Assembly: GCA_900320405.1 (NCBI GenBank)
Contig: OOHM01000002.1
Location: forward strand, 95,211-159,210
Length of the DNA: 64,000 nt
Reading direction: 5' to 3'
From: an uncultured Pseudomonadota bacterium
GTDB lineage: Bacteria > Pseudomonadota > Alphaproteobacteria > Rs-D84
Below the pieces are notes generated by a model. The model was not told the origin of the DNA. It was given only the letters and a program-made list of their open reading frames with translations, and ran no database searches. Positions within the stretch are counted from its first letter, which is position 1. Each line of letters begins with the position of its first letter. Position numbers and translations under genes: made by a program. Shown here one piece after another: positions 16,376 through 24,490 of this stretch.

Positions 16376-17701
16376 ATGAAAAAAATAATAAATTTTGTTT
16401 TGATGTCTGTGTGTATTTTGTTGGGCGCGTGTATGCGGGATGATTCGCGTGATGAAAAAATATACTATGACACGGTTCAGGTTATTGATAATTTGGTCAT
16501 AGATGACAATTCTGTGCCAATTTTTCCAAAAAAGGCGGCGTTAACCACCGATACTGCGCGACGGTTTTCAATTGAATTGCCACGGCGTTGCACCGTAAAT
16601 TGGGATAACCAATCGGTTGTGTCGGTTGTGCCGGATGAAAAGATTGAAATGGTGCGCCTGGATAAAGGTGATGATTTGCCCGAATTAAATGTTTCGGATT
16701 ACGATTTTAGAAAACAGACCGTTGCCAATGCGTTGAATAAGTTATTAGAAGGTGTTGATATCGCGGTTATTGAAGAAGAACCGGGATACGAAAAGGTATC
16801 TGGATCGGTTGCATCGGGAAATTTGGCAGATACGGTTGATTTAATTGCGCGGTTGGGGCGTATGTATTATTCATATGATGCCGCGGGCGCAGAAATAAAA
16901 CTTTCGAATCGTGCAAAATGGTTAATAAAAATGCCGGCGGAACAGGATATAATAATGGCCTTGTTGGATGCAATGCACGGTGCGGATGTAAGGAACCTGA
17001 TTGTGGATTGGGCCGATAAAACCGTTGTTTTTGAAGGAAATTATCAAACCGAGCGCGAGGTCGCGCGTATAATCGCAGATATTTCATCCAAAAAATATGT
17101 TTTGGCATGGGATATGGATGTTTACCGGGTTTATCCACGAACCGATAATCCAATTGTATGGATGAATATGTTGCCGGCGTTTGGTGAAAAAAATATAAAA
17201 ATGTCTGTGCCGGGTGTTGTCGGGCGGGCGTTGGTTGTCGGACCCGAGGTTAATACCAAGACACTGCAAGAATTCTTGGCGCAACAGGCGAATGTAGTGC
17301 TTATATCCCAGGGGCATTTTGTTGTGCCAGATGGTTGGCAATCGCGTTTTGATATTGGTCAATGCAGCAAAGAAGAACGTATAGAGACAGATTTGATTGT
17401 TGGGGCGGCCGCAAAATATGGTGACTATGCGGGACGAAAAAAGATTGATGCAAAAATTGTTCTGCGGACATCCAAAGGGGAATTGTCTTCGTTTACCATA
17501 CCGTCGACAATTGGGGATAATTATGTCATAATTGGTATTCCGACACATTCGTTTGTGACAACACCGGAAACATTGATAAGTCCATTTGCAGAATTGGTTG
17601 TGTTTATGTCGCCGCGAATTGTTTCGATTATGAATCCGGCAGACATTCCGGACGAGCCGCAATTGGTTGGTGACGCGTTGCGGAATTTCTTGCGTGAATA
17701 A
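16376..17701 (+). CDS. Lipoprotein with secretin-like (STN and C-terminal) segments
   Basis: A 441-residue predicted lipoprotein (lipobox LLGAC at residues 15-19). Residues about 100-165 look like a secretin/TonB short N-terminal domain (TVANALNKLLEGVDIAVIEE, then SGSVASGNLADTVDLIAR), followed by an N1-like repeat. The C-terminal piece FAELVVFMSPRIVSI resembles the end of a secretin core. The secretin barrel region is short compared with PilN/BfpB-type outer-membrane secretins. It precedes lolC by 26 bases, so its lipidated form may use the adjacent Lol machinery. No type II or IV pilus genes are nearby. Family call moderate, function unknown. Confidence 0.6.
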   Translation: MKKIINFVLMSVCILLGACMRDDSRDEKIYYDTVQVIDNLVIDDNSVPIFPKKAALTTDTARRFSIELPRRCTVNWDNQSVVSVVPDEKIEMVRLDKGDDLPELNVSDYDFRKQTVANALNKLLEGVDIAVIEEEPGYEKVSGSVASGNLADTVDLIARLGRMYYSYDAAGAEIKLSNRAKWLIKMPAEQDIIMALLDAMHGADVRNLIVDWADKTVVFEGNYQTEREVARIIADISSKKYVLAWDMDVYRVYPRTDNPIVWMNMLPAFGEKNIKMSVPGVVGRALVVGPEVNTKTLQEFLAQQANVVLISQGHFVVPDGWQSRFDIGQCSKEERIETDLIVGAAAKYGDYAGRKKIDAKIVLRTSKGELSSFTIPSTIGDNYVIIGIPTHSFVTTPETLISPFAELVVFMSPRIVSIMNPADIPDEPQLVGDALRNFLRE

Positions 17702-17727
17702 AATCGAATGATAGAATAGGGAACACG

Positions 17728-18981
17728 ATGTTCAGCAAATTAGAAAGAAAAATTGCATTTAGATACCTGGGCGCGCGTCGGCGTGGGTTTGGTTCCGTGG
17801 TGTCGTGGGTGTCTTTGATTGGTATAATGTTGGGCGTGGCAACATTGATTGTTGTTATGTCGGTTATGGGTGGATTTCACGATACATTGTTATCACGAAT
17901 CGTTGGAATGAATGGGCATGTTGTTGTCTATCACCAAGATGGCGCAATTGCCGACTATGATTTTTTAATAGAGCAGATGAAGTCCAGTAAGACGGTTGCA
18001 CGTGCGGTGTCTTCGATTGTGCCTATTGCCGAAGGCCAAGTTATGGTTACGCACGATGGTAATAATACCGGTGCGATGGTGCGCGGAATTCGTATGAGCG
18101 ATTTGGCGGCCAAGGTTGCAACCGGTACACGTGTCTATGGCAAGGCATTAAATCAGATTCGCGATGGGGAATTGGTCGCGGGGGCGTCACTCACACGAAA
18201 TTTGAATGTGCATATGGGCGAAACCGTATCATTGGTATCGGCAAATGGCGCAACACCGACGGCGTTTGGAACAATGCCACGAATAATGTCTTACCCGGTA
18301 ATGACATCATTCTTTATGGGGATGTACGAATATGATTCAGGATATATATTTATGCCACTGGAAACGGCCCAGAAATATTTGAACCTGGGGGATGCGGTGA
18401 CACATATTGATTTATTCTTGAAAGACCCCGAAGATACCACCGCCGTGCGCGAGGCGTTGATTACAGAATTACCCGATGGTTATGTTGTGCGCGATTGGCG
18501 TGATTTGAATCGTGGTTTTGTTGGTGCACTTCAGGTGGAAACCAATGTTATGTTCCTTATTTTGATGTTGATTGTGATTGTGGCGGCGTTTAATATCGTT
18601 TCGTCACTGGTTATGTTGGTCAAAGATAAATCCAAAGATATTGCCGTATTGCGGACTTTTGGGGTATCACGGCGTTCTATGATGAAAATATTTATTTTAT
18701 CTGGAACCAGTATCGGTGTTATTGGTGCCGCGTTGGGGACAGTGTTGGGTGTGGTGGTTGCAATCTATATTGAACCGATTCGCAAATTCTTTCAATGGGC
18801 GACGGGGCGCGATTTGTTTCCGGCAGAATTGTATTATTTGTCTGAATTGCCGTCGCGATTGGAATTTGCAACGGTTGTTGGAATTGCGATACTGGCAATC
18901 GCGTTGGCGTTCTTGGCAACAATTTACCCGGCGTGGAAGGCCGCAAACACCGACCCAGTAGAGGTTTTAAGGAATGAATAA
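17728..18981 (+). CDS. lolC: Lipoprotein-releasing ABC transporter permease LolC/LolE
   Basis: A 417-residue inner-membrane permease with the LolCDE/MacB layout: a first helix (WVSLIGIMLGVATLIVVMSV), a large periplasmic domain, then three C-terminal helices (about residues 270-295, 320-350, 375-400). The N-terminus FRYLGARRRGFGSVVSW and the strongly conserved GGFHDTLLSRI are typical. It extracts mature lipoproteins from the inner membrane and passes them to LolA. Only one permease gene is present, as in many Alphaproteobacteria, where a single LolC/E-type (LolF-like) subunit probably dimerises. lolD follows after 15 bases. Confidence 0.93.
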   Translation: MFSKLERKIAFRYLGARRRGFGSVVSWVSLIGIMLGVATLIVVMSVMGGFHDTLLSRIVGMNGHVVVYHQDGAIADYDFLIEQMKSSKTVARAVSSIVPIAEGQVMVTHDGNNTGAMVRGIRMSDLAAKVATGTRVYGKALNQIRDGELVAGASLTRNLNVHMGETVSLVSANGATPTAFGTMPRIMSYPVMTSFFMGMYEYDSGYIFMPLETAQKYLNLGDAVTHIDLFLKDPEDTTAVREALITELPDGYVVRDWRDLNRGFVGALQVETNVMFLILMLIVIVAAFNIVSSLVMLVKDKSKDIAVLRTFGVSRRSMMKIFILSGTSIGVIGAALGTVLGVVVAIYIEPIRKFFQWATGRDLFPAELYYLSELPSRLEFATVVGIAILAIALAFLATIYPAWKAANTDPVEVLRNE

Positions 18982-18996
18982 TAAAGGAATTATGTA

Positions 18997-19707
18997 ATGG
19001 CATCTATATTGAATTCTTTATCACGGGCAAAACGGAGCGAAGTCGTCCTGTCGGTGCGTGATATTAAAAAGACCTTTGTCGAAGGGGGCCAGCCTTTACA
19101 TATTCTGACCGGTGGTGGGTTTGATTTGCATCGTGGGGAAATTATTGCATTGGTTGGACCGTCGGGGTCTGGAAAATCAACATTATTACAATGCGTCGGT
19201 TTGTTGGATAAACCATCCGGGGGCAGTATTCTGGTTGGTGGCACACCCGTTCATACAATGAATGATGAAATGCGTACATTGGTGCGGCGACGCAAAATGG
19301 GGTTTGTGTACCAGCGGCATAATTTGTTGTCTGATTTTACGGCGGTTGAAAATGTTATGTTGCCAATGTTGGCCAATGGTATGGATGCGGACACGGCGCA
19401 TACGCGTGCAATGAAGTTATTAAAGTCGGCGAATGTTGCGCATCGGGCATCACACCTGCCGGGACAAATGTCCGGTGGGGAACAACAACGGTGCGCGGTT
19501 GCACGGGCGTTGGCGAATACGCCAGATATTCTTTTGGCGGACGAACCCACGGGCAGTTTGGATCCAAATCACGCGATTACGGTATTTGAATTATTGTTGG
19601 ATTTGGTGCGTAAAAACAAAATGGCGATGTTGTTCGTGACACACGATATGTCGTTGGCGAATCGTGCCGATAGACAAATCACTATAAAAAATGGTATAGT
19701 TAAATAA
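18997..19707 (+). CDS. lolD: Lipoprotein-releasing ABC transporter ATP-binding protein LolD
   Basis: A 236-residue ABC ATPase with Walker A GPSGSGKST, Q-loop FVYQRHNLL, signature LPGQMSGGEQQRCAVARAL, Walker B ILLADEPTGSLD and the switch His (LFVTHD). It powers lipoprotein extraction together with the permease immediately upstream. Length and motifs are normal for LolD. Confidence 0.95.
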   Translation: MASILNSLSRAKRSEVVLSVRDIKKTFVEGGQPLHILTGGGFDLHRGEIIALVGPSGSGKSTLLQCVGLLDKPSGGSILVGGTPVHTMNDEMRTLVRRRKMGFVYQRHNLLSDFTAVENVMLPMLANGMDADTAHTRAMKLLKSANVAHRASHLPGQMSGGEQQRCAVARALANTPDILLADEPTGSLDPNHAITVFELLLDLVRKNKMAMLFVTHDMSLANRADRQITIKNGIVK

Positions 19708-19729
19708 CCAAAGTCCAGGGGAGAGAGAA

Positions 19730-20479
19730 ATGAAAAAAAATAAAAAAATTACAAATGAAAATCGTTATGGTTATTCGCGTCGCCAAAGAATTTTGGCGTG
19801 GTTGGCGTTGATTGGAATATTTGTATGCGGTATGATGGCGGGTGCATTTATTTGGCAAACAAAAACCACGCATACGACGGATTCCGCCGTACAGACGGAA
19901 ATAGATGCGTGCCAAAAACGCGAGAGCGCATTGTTGGCCAAACTGAATAAAAATATAGATGATTCGGATTGGCGTGCATACGAACAACACGAATATAATA
20001 TGCATATCTATCAATTGTTAAGCAAAAACGGTTGTCCAAATAATAAGGTCGAGTATGCCCGCTTGGCGGAATCGGAAGAAAGCGTAGCCAGTGTTTTGGC
20101 AGAATTGGTTGGTGGAAACACCACAGAAAACAAACCCTGTGAAATTATAGAAAAAACATTGGCACACTCTGTTTTTGCCGGATGTCGTGAACCCGATTGT
20201 TATTTGCATAATGCCGAAGTTTATTCAAAAATGGCGGAAGACGGTTGTCCAGAAAATTCGGAAAATTATAAAAAACTGGCATTGAATGAATTAGAAATCG
20301 CAGAGGGGGTAAGAATAAATGAAGCCGATGTGGCAAGGGGTGAAATTCGTTCAACTGTAAATACATATAAAAAACTACAGATGCAAAACGAGGCCAAAAA
20401 GTATATCAACAAAGTTGAAAAATTGGTTAATCCGGGAATCGACTTTATATTGGAATTACAGCGCGTTATTGAAGAATAA
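19730..20479 (+). CDS. Single-pass membrane protein with duplicated Cys-containing helical unit
   Basis: 249 residues: a basic cytoplasmic tail, one transmembrane helix (about residues 22-42, LAWLALIGIFVCGMMAGAF) and an extracytoplasmic helical part. This part contains two related units: CQKRESALLAKL with LLSKNGCPNNKVEYARLAESE, and CEIIEKTLAHSVFAGC with MAEDGCPENSENYKKLALNE. The NGCPxNxxxYxxLA / DGCPENxxxYKKLA match indicates an internal duplication, perhaps TPR/Sel1-like with disulfides. It follows lolD by 22 bases. Not recognised. Confidence 0.65.
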   Translation: MKKNKKITNENRYGYSRRQRILAWLALIGIFVCGMMAGAFIWQTKTTHTTDSAVQTEIDACQKRESALLAKLNKNIDDSDWRAYEQHEYNMHIYQLLSKNGCPNNKVEYARLAESEESVASVLAELVGGNTTENKPCEIIEKTLAHSVFAGCREPDCYLHNAEVYSKMAEDGCPENSENYKKLALNELEIAEGVRINEADVARGEIRSTVNTYKKLQMQNEAKKYINKVEKLVNPGIDFILELQRVIEE

Positions 20480-20490
20480 AAGGGTATGAT

Positions 20491-21105
20491 ATGAATATAA
20501 AAATAATCGGGATAATTTGTGCATTGATTTGCGTGCCGGCGATTGCCGAAGATGTTATTGATGAAACGGTACCCCAGGATGTTGTTGATGTAGAGGTTGT
20601 TGATGATGCGGCGGTTACAGATGTTCCGGCACCACGCGCGGTTGTGTCGCGACTTTCGTGTGACGAAATAAATCAACGCGTTGAAGAACTGCGCGAAGAC
20701 ATCAAGGCATATCCAGAATTGGCGGCCGATTTGGAATATATGATTGGACGGCAACGCACACAATGCGCCGCACGCGCAAGACGCAGACCGGTGCATAACT
20801 ATGAAAATGTGAACCCGGTTAAACAAGTAGAGGTTGTAGAAGAAGTGGCGGATGAAGAAGTGCAGGTCGCCCCGGAACCGGCGCCGGAACCAGAACCGGT
20901 GCAGGAAAAAACGCCCGAAGAATTGGCGGCCGAAGCGGCGGCAATAGAAGAAAACCGCGCCAAAGGATTGTGTGACGATGGCGTGAAACCGAATCGGTAT
21001 GGATGCTGTGCCGGTGAAAAGTTCAAAGAAGTTTCACAAATGAAATTTGCGTGCTGTCCCCGGGAAGGTGACGGTGAATGTGTGGAACCCCGCAAGAAAA
21101 AATAA
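20491..21105 (+). CDS. Secreted Pro/Glu-rich protein with C-terminal CC-motif Cys domain
   Basis: 204 residues: a signal peptide (cut near VPAIA-E), an acidic Val/Asp-rich stretch, a helical segment (SCDEINQRVEELREDI), a Pro-Glu linker (APEPAPEPEP) and a C-terminal Cys domain with GLCDDGVKPNRYGCC, GEKF and FACCPREGDGEC. The same Cys pattern closes the 81-residue protein at 40326. It follows the previous gene by 11 bases and ends at a terminator. The function is unknown; disulfide-stabilised envelope domain is an inference. Confidence 0.65.
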   Translation: MNIKIIGIICALICVPAIAEDVIDETVPQDVVDVEVVDDAAVTDVPAPRAVVSRLSCDEINQRVEELREDIKAYPELAADLEYMIGRQRTQCAARARRRPVHNYENVNPVKQVEVVEEVADEEVQVAPEPAPEPEPVQEKTPEELAAEAAAIEENRAKGLCDDGVKPNRYGCCAGEKFKEVSQMKFACCPREGDGECVEPRKKK

Positions 21106-21108
21106 TAA

Positions 21109-21130
21109 TCGCCCAAAGTGGCGATTTTTT
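21109..21130 (+). terminator. Terminator after the lolC-lolD cluster
   Basis: Stem TCGCC (21109-21113) with GGCGA (21120-21124), then six T. Confidence 0.75.
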
Positions 21131-21227
21131 ATTGTAAAAAATTTATTAAATGTTTAACATATAATACATATATCACTTTTTGATATACCCGAGGAATTTC
21201 CAACAAGCATTAATAACTAACCACATT

Positions 21228-21244
21228 TGTGCGATATTCGCACA
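21228..21244. promoter_or_regulatory. 7-bp perfect inverted repeat upstream of the barrel gene
   Basis: TGTGCGA, spacer TAT, TCGCACA, about 27 bases before ATG 21271. It could be an operator or a 5'-leader hairpin. The rest of the gap 21131-21270 is AT-rich and holds no gene I can see. Confidence 0.45.
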
Positions 21245-21270
21245 GGTGTTTTGTACAAAAAGGATAAAAT

Positions 21271-21954
21271 ATGAAAAAAATGTTGTTGGTGTCTGTTGTG
21301 GGGGCGATGTCCGTGTTTTCTGCAATTGCTGCGGATTCTGTTTTTACATCGCCATATGTTGGTTTGCGCGCAAAGTATGATTCAATATCTATGGAACATA
21401 AGATGGATATAGGTATAGAAACATATTCATCTGTTGCACAGTCGGTTTATGGCGGTGGCATTGTGTTTGGTGCAAAATTGTTTGATGTGATGCGTGCCGA
21501 ATTTGAATATAGTTTTGGTATGGGCAAGCGAACAAATAATATATCAAATGCCGGAATGATTTTTATCAAAGAAGAACTTACCACCCATTCGTTGCTTGGG
21601 AATGTTTATTATGATTTTGATATCGAACAAATGGACGGAATCAAACCATATATCGGTGCCGGTTTGGGAGTTGGTATCAAAGGCTTAACCACAGAAGTGG
21701 ATTTGAAAAAACTTGGATTGCCGGGTTATACAGCTGTGGATGATACATTTACTTCGTTTTTGTGGAATGTTGGCGCAGGTGTGTCATATGCAATAAATAA
21801 TAATTTTACATTGGATATTGGGTACCGCTATATGGACTATGGCAAAGAAACATTTGATTCACATCCATCAAGTGCCCCCGGTGAGACATTCAAAAATGAA
21901 TTAGATATGTCGTCTGTGCATGAAATCTATATTGGCGCACGGTATAATTTTTAA
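21271..21954 (+). CDS. Outer-membrane beta-barrel protein (OmpA/Omp25-like porin family)
   Basis: 227 residues with a signal peptide (VFSAIA, cut before ADS) and alternating amphipathic strands ending in IYIGARYNF with a terminal Phe, the beta-barrel assembly signal. Segments YVGLRAKYDS, KPYIGAGLGVGIKG and FTLDIGYRYMDYGKE are typical of the eight-stranded opacity/Omp25-like barrels common in Alphaproteobacteria. The RBS is AAAAAGGA before ATG 21271. Monocistronic, with a terminator behind. The specific role is unknown. Confidence 0.8.
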   Translation: MKKMLLVSVVGAMSVFSAIAADSVFTSPYVGLRAKYDSISMEHKMDIGIETYSSVAQSVYGGGIVFGAKLFDVMRAEFEYSFGMGKRTNNISNAGMIFIKEELTTHSLLGNVYYDFDIEQMDGIKPYIGAGLGVGIKGLTTEVDLKKLGLPGYTAVDDTFTSFLWNVGAGVSYAINNNFTLDIGYRYMDYGKETFDSHPSSAPGETFKNELDMSSVHEIYIGARYNF

Positions 21955-21986
21955 TAATTTTGTAATAAACTTTCATTGTTGAATTA

Positions 21987-22019
21987 AAATCCCCCGTAAC
22001 GGTTGGGCGGGGGATTTTT
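21987..22019 (+). terminator. Terminator after the barrel gene
   Basis: 10-bp stem AAATCCCCCG (21987-21996) with CGGGGGATTT (22008-22017), tail T. The AT-rich stretch 22020-22338 behind it holds only the hairpin at 22245-22277 and no credible gene. Confidence 0.85.
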
Positions 22020-22244
22020 GTTTTTATGCAGGAATAAATCCCAATTTTTAATGGGAAATTAAAACGATAGTATTTTTTCCTAGGCATAATTTTTGTTGTG
22101 AATAAATTGATGAAAAAGTCAAGAAAACCAATGTATACACGATTTTTATGTTGTTATGGTATTGTAATTTATGAATTTAAGGTGTGATTTTATCTAACTG
22201 ATTGTTTATAGGCGGTTTTATATAATAATTGTGTGTATGTGGTA

Positions 22245-22277
22245 CCTGTTTTTATACATCTGATACATAAAAACAGG
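22245..22277. repeat. 11-bp perfect inverted repeat upstream of the HTH gene
   Basis: CCTGTTTTTAT (22245-22255) with ATAAAAACAGG (22267-22277), 11-base spacer that itself contains ACATCTGATAC. About 60 bases upstream of a phage-repressor-like HTH gene, it is a plausible operator for that protein, or a hairpin. Confidence 0.5.
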
Positions 22278-22338
22278 ATAAAATAATTTTCCCAGGAATA
22301 GATATAATGCATATCGTAGCAAACTAGAGGAGTTTAAT

Positions 22339-22566
22339 ATGACACATAAAGATATATGGCAAGCAATTGATAATTTCGCGTTTCAACATAATATGTCTTG
22401 TTCGGGACTGGCACGGTTTTCTGGGCTGGATGCGACAACATTTAATAAAAGTAAACGTTGGTCTAAATATGGCCAGCCGCGGTGGCCTTCGACAAACAGT
22501 ATTGCAAAAATCTTGAATTCTACCGGCAAAACTTTGCAAGATTTTGTAGAATGTATCTGCGATTAA
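22339..22566 (+). CDS. Stand-alone HTH domain of an S24-type phage repressor
   Basis: 75 residues that match the N-terminal DNA-binding part of alphaproteobacterial XRE/S24 peptidase repressors (CI/LexA-like): MTHKDIWQAIDNFA, then SGLARFSGLDATTFNKSKR, PRWPSTNSIAKIL and TGKTLQDFV. In such proteins a C-terminal S24 self-cleaving domain normally follows. Here the frame stops after the HTH and no peptidase is encoded downstream. An AGAGGAG RBS precedes the start. It may be a degraded prophage repressor or a free-standing regulator acting on the inverted repeat upstream. Confidence 0.8.
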   Translation: MTHKDIWQAIDNFAFQHNMSCSGLARFSGLDATTFNKSKRWSKYGQPRWPSTNSIAKILNSTGKTLQDFVECICD

Positions 22567-22609
22567 ATATTTTTGTTTACAAAGGTATTTATTCGTATAG
22601 GATACATGT

Positions 22610-23512
22610 ATGTCGACACTGAAATCAAAGATACTTTTATTAAAAGAATTACTGGCGCTGAAAGAAATTGTTGATAAGGGCAGTATTCAAATCGCGGCCG
22701 GGGAAAACGGTATTAAAAATTCTAACCTGTCCCAATTGGTCAAGGATTTAGAAGACAGATTTAATACTAAACTTATCAACAGAAAATTTGATGGCAGTCA
22801 ACCAACAAATTCAACTCAATTGATATATAACGATATATGTGAAATTGAAAGTTTGTTGAATAAAATTCTGGAAACTTTTGTAGATATGGATGCGTTGTCG
22901 GGGTCGATGTCTGTTTGGACCGAAGAGGGTTTGTTCGGCAGTTATATTTTAAAAGATTTGTCTGAATTTTATGCTAAATATCCCAAGATTCGCCTTGAAT
23001 TGTTGATGAGAAAAGAACCGGATATATCCAATATGGATATTTTAATTGTTAAACCGAAACTGCCCCCAAATATTCATGGTACGGTTTTGTTCAAATTCAA
23101 AACGCATCTGAAATTTTATACCAGTAAAAAATATCTGGCGAAACATGGTGCGCCCAAAAATATAAATGATTTATTGGAAAATCATAATTTGTGTATGGTT
23201 ATTCGTTATATGAATTTACCCGAGGTACAGAGTATTATAAAGCGTGCAAAGCACCTTAACACAACATCCGATTCGTTGGCGTTGATATACCGGTTGGTTA
23301 GTGATGGTGACGGTATTACGGTTTTTCCGTCGTGGTTCGAAGAAAGTGGTAAAAATCTGGTTTGCCTGAACAATTTGGATTTCGAATATGAAATGGAAAC
23401 CCAATGTATGTGTCGAACCGAAATTGCCGAATTGCCCAAGGTCCGCGCATTTGTGAATTTCTTTATAGATTTCTGTACCGGGCACGATGTTCCAATTGAT
23501 ATATATTATTGA
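22610..23512 (+). CDS. LysR-type transcriptional regulator
   Basis: 300 residues: an N-terminal winged helix-turn-helix (LLALKEIVDKGSIQIAAG, SNLSQLVKDLEDRFNTKLI) and a C-terminal type-2 periplasmic-binding-like effector domain (VWTEEGLFGSYIL onward, with YRLVSDGDGITVFPSWF near residue 235). The order and size are those of LysR regulators, although the HTH is divergent. It lies 43 bases after the HTH gene. No obvious divergent target gene is adjacent, so its effector and targets are unknown. Confidence 0.78.
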   Translation: MSTLKSKILLLKELLALKEIVDKGSIQIAAGENGIKNSNLSQLVKDLEDRFNTKLINRKFDGSQPTNSTQLIYNDICEIESLLNKILETFVDMDALSGSMSVWTEEGLFGSYILKDLSEFYAKYPKIRLELLMRKEPDISNMDILIVKPKLPPNIHGTVLFKFKTHLKFYTSKKYLAKHGAPKNINDLLENHNLCMVIRYMNLPEVQSIIKRAKHLNTTSDSLALIYRLVSDGDGITVFPSWFEESGKNLVCLNNLDFEYEMETQCMCRTEIAELPKVRAFVNFFIDFCTGHDVPIDIYY

Positions 23513-23521
23513 TAGGGAAAT

Positions 23522-23719
23522 TCTCTGGAATACGCACGAGACCTTGATAAACAATAATCAACCGTAAGGGTAAAAACTCTATTAAAAATATCTGTTTTTG
23601 CACGGTTGCTAATTGTTCATCTGCGTATTGGTCATGCGCCCTTACGGGCTCTGACCGATCTGTGCGCCCCGTAAAAACCAAAAATTAAACCACCCGCAGG
23701 GGGTGGTTGAATTTTTGGT
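23522..23719 (+). ncRNA. Structured RNA candidate, copy 1
   Basis: Begins 10 bases after the LysR stop and is an approximate duplicate of 25043-25221. Helices: CGCAC with GTGCG closing (23533-23537/23662-23666), AACCGT 23560-23565 with ACGGTT 23602-23607 topped by GTAAAAAC with GTTTTTGC, GGTCA 23630-23634 with TGACC 23652-23656, and a terminator AACCACCC 23688-23695 with GGGTGGTT 23701-23708 followed by T5. Relative to copy 2, GGTCA/TGACC replaces GGTGC/GCACC on both sides, and the terminator stem also changed on both sides. Strand is assigned from the terminator, which could work in both directions. Confidence 0.6.
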
Positions 23720-24438
23720 TGGGGTCGGCAAGCGAGACTCGAATATTTTTTTATATTAATAATTTACACAAACTTTTTATCAATCATCAAAAACGCTTGC
23801 TTTATAATCTGTTGAATATTTTATAACTTCAAATTTAACCGCTTTGTCAAGATTTGGATAATTTAATCTCATAATTGGGTCATCAGATGGTTTTAATAAA
23901 TCTTGTGTGTATTCTTGTGTGCCAATTCTTTTCATGCACAAATTTAATGTCTCGTTCTCTGCTAAATTTAAATTGTTAATAATTTTACTATCAGAATGTC
24001 CCATTGCAGGACGAGGTCTATGCGAAATTGTATGTGGGTTTACATATTTGTTTTTACCGCGTACAAAATTGAATAAAACACCGTTGTTGCCCCAATTGTT
24101 TCTTACATATGCACTATACCAAGTACAGTCTTCTTTAGGTGTTGTTTGCTTCGGAACTGATTGTGCAACAGTAACAACAGGTGCAGAAACTGTCGGACAA
24201 GCAGGGCAATGACACATTTGTGGTTCTGGTTTATAATAACAACCAGACAATATAACTAAAGCTACGATACCAATAAATTTATTCATTTGTTTTATTCCTT
24301 TGTATGAATAATTGCATATACATTATTGAAAATCAACTCTATTTAATTTCACGATATTATTGATTAGCAATTTATATAACATTTACTTATTCTTAAATTT
24401 AAAAACAGCTTATTCATCTCGCTTGCCGACCACAACCA
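23716..24438. mobile_element. Small inverted-repeat-flanked cassette with a lipoprotein gene
   Basis: The ends TGGTTGGGGTCGGCAAGCGAG (21 bases at 23716-23736) and its inverted copy at 24418-24438 match at 20 of 21 positions. Inside lies one minus-strand lipoprotein gene (23780-24286) and AT-rich sequence; no transposase or integrase is present. The left end lies exactly where the tRNA-Gln 3' end (CCA side) sits in the second RNA copy, so the cassette may have entered a tRNA-adjacent site. The stretch 24287-24417 shows nothing else. Confidence 0.5.
23780..24286 (-). CDS. Predicted lipoprotein, function unknown
   Basis: 168 residues with a lipoprotein signal (VALVILSGC at residues 8-16), a Cys/Pro-rich segment just after it (MCHCPACPTVSAPVV), and a soluble part with two more Cys (EDCTWYSAYV, LNLCMKRIG). 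There is no recognised domain. Base composition is more AT-rich than the core genes. It is the only gene within the inverted-repeat-flanked cassette, which suggests acquisition by transfer. Confidence 0.65.
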   Translation of the reverse strand: MNKFIGIVALVILSGCYYKPEPQMCHCPACPTVSAPVVTVAQSVPKQTTPKEDCTWYSAYVRNNWGNNGVLFNFVRGKNKYVNPHTISHRPRPAMGHSDSKIINNLNLAENETLNLCMKRIGTQEYTQDLLKPSDDPIMRLNYPNLDKAVKFEVIKYSTDYKASVFDD

Positions 24439-24490
24439 GAATAAACAAAACTATTAAATTAAGTGCGTTAGACCCGGTTTTCTTTCGTTT

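Noticed and set aside
23463..23681. Minus-strand open frame sharing a QYADEQLATVQK segment with 24951-25190
   Set aside because: The two copies differ by non-synonymous changes located where RNA pairing is kept; a structured RNA explains the conservation better than a protein.
23716..23745. Possible truncated tRNA 3' end
   Set aside because: It ends in an encoded CCA-like TGG complement and has a TTCGAGT loop, but the T-stem does not pair and the acceptor length is wrong, so I do not call a tRNA or tRNA pseudogene.
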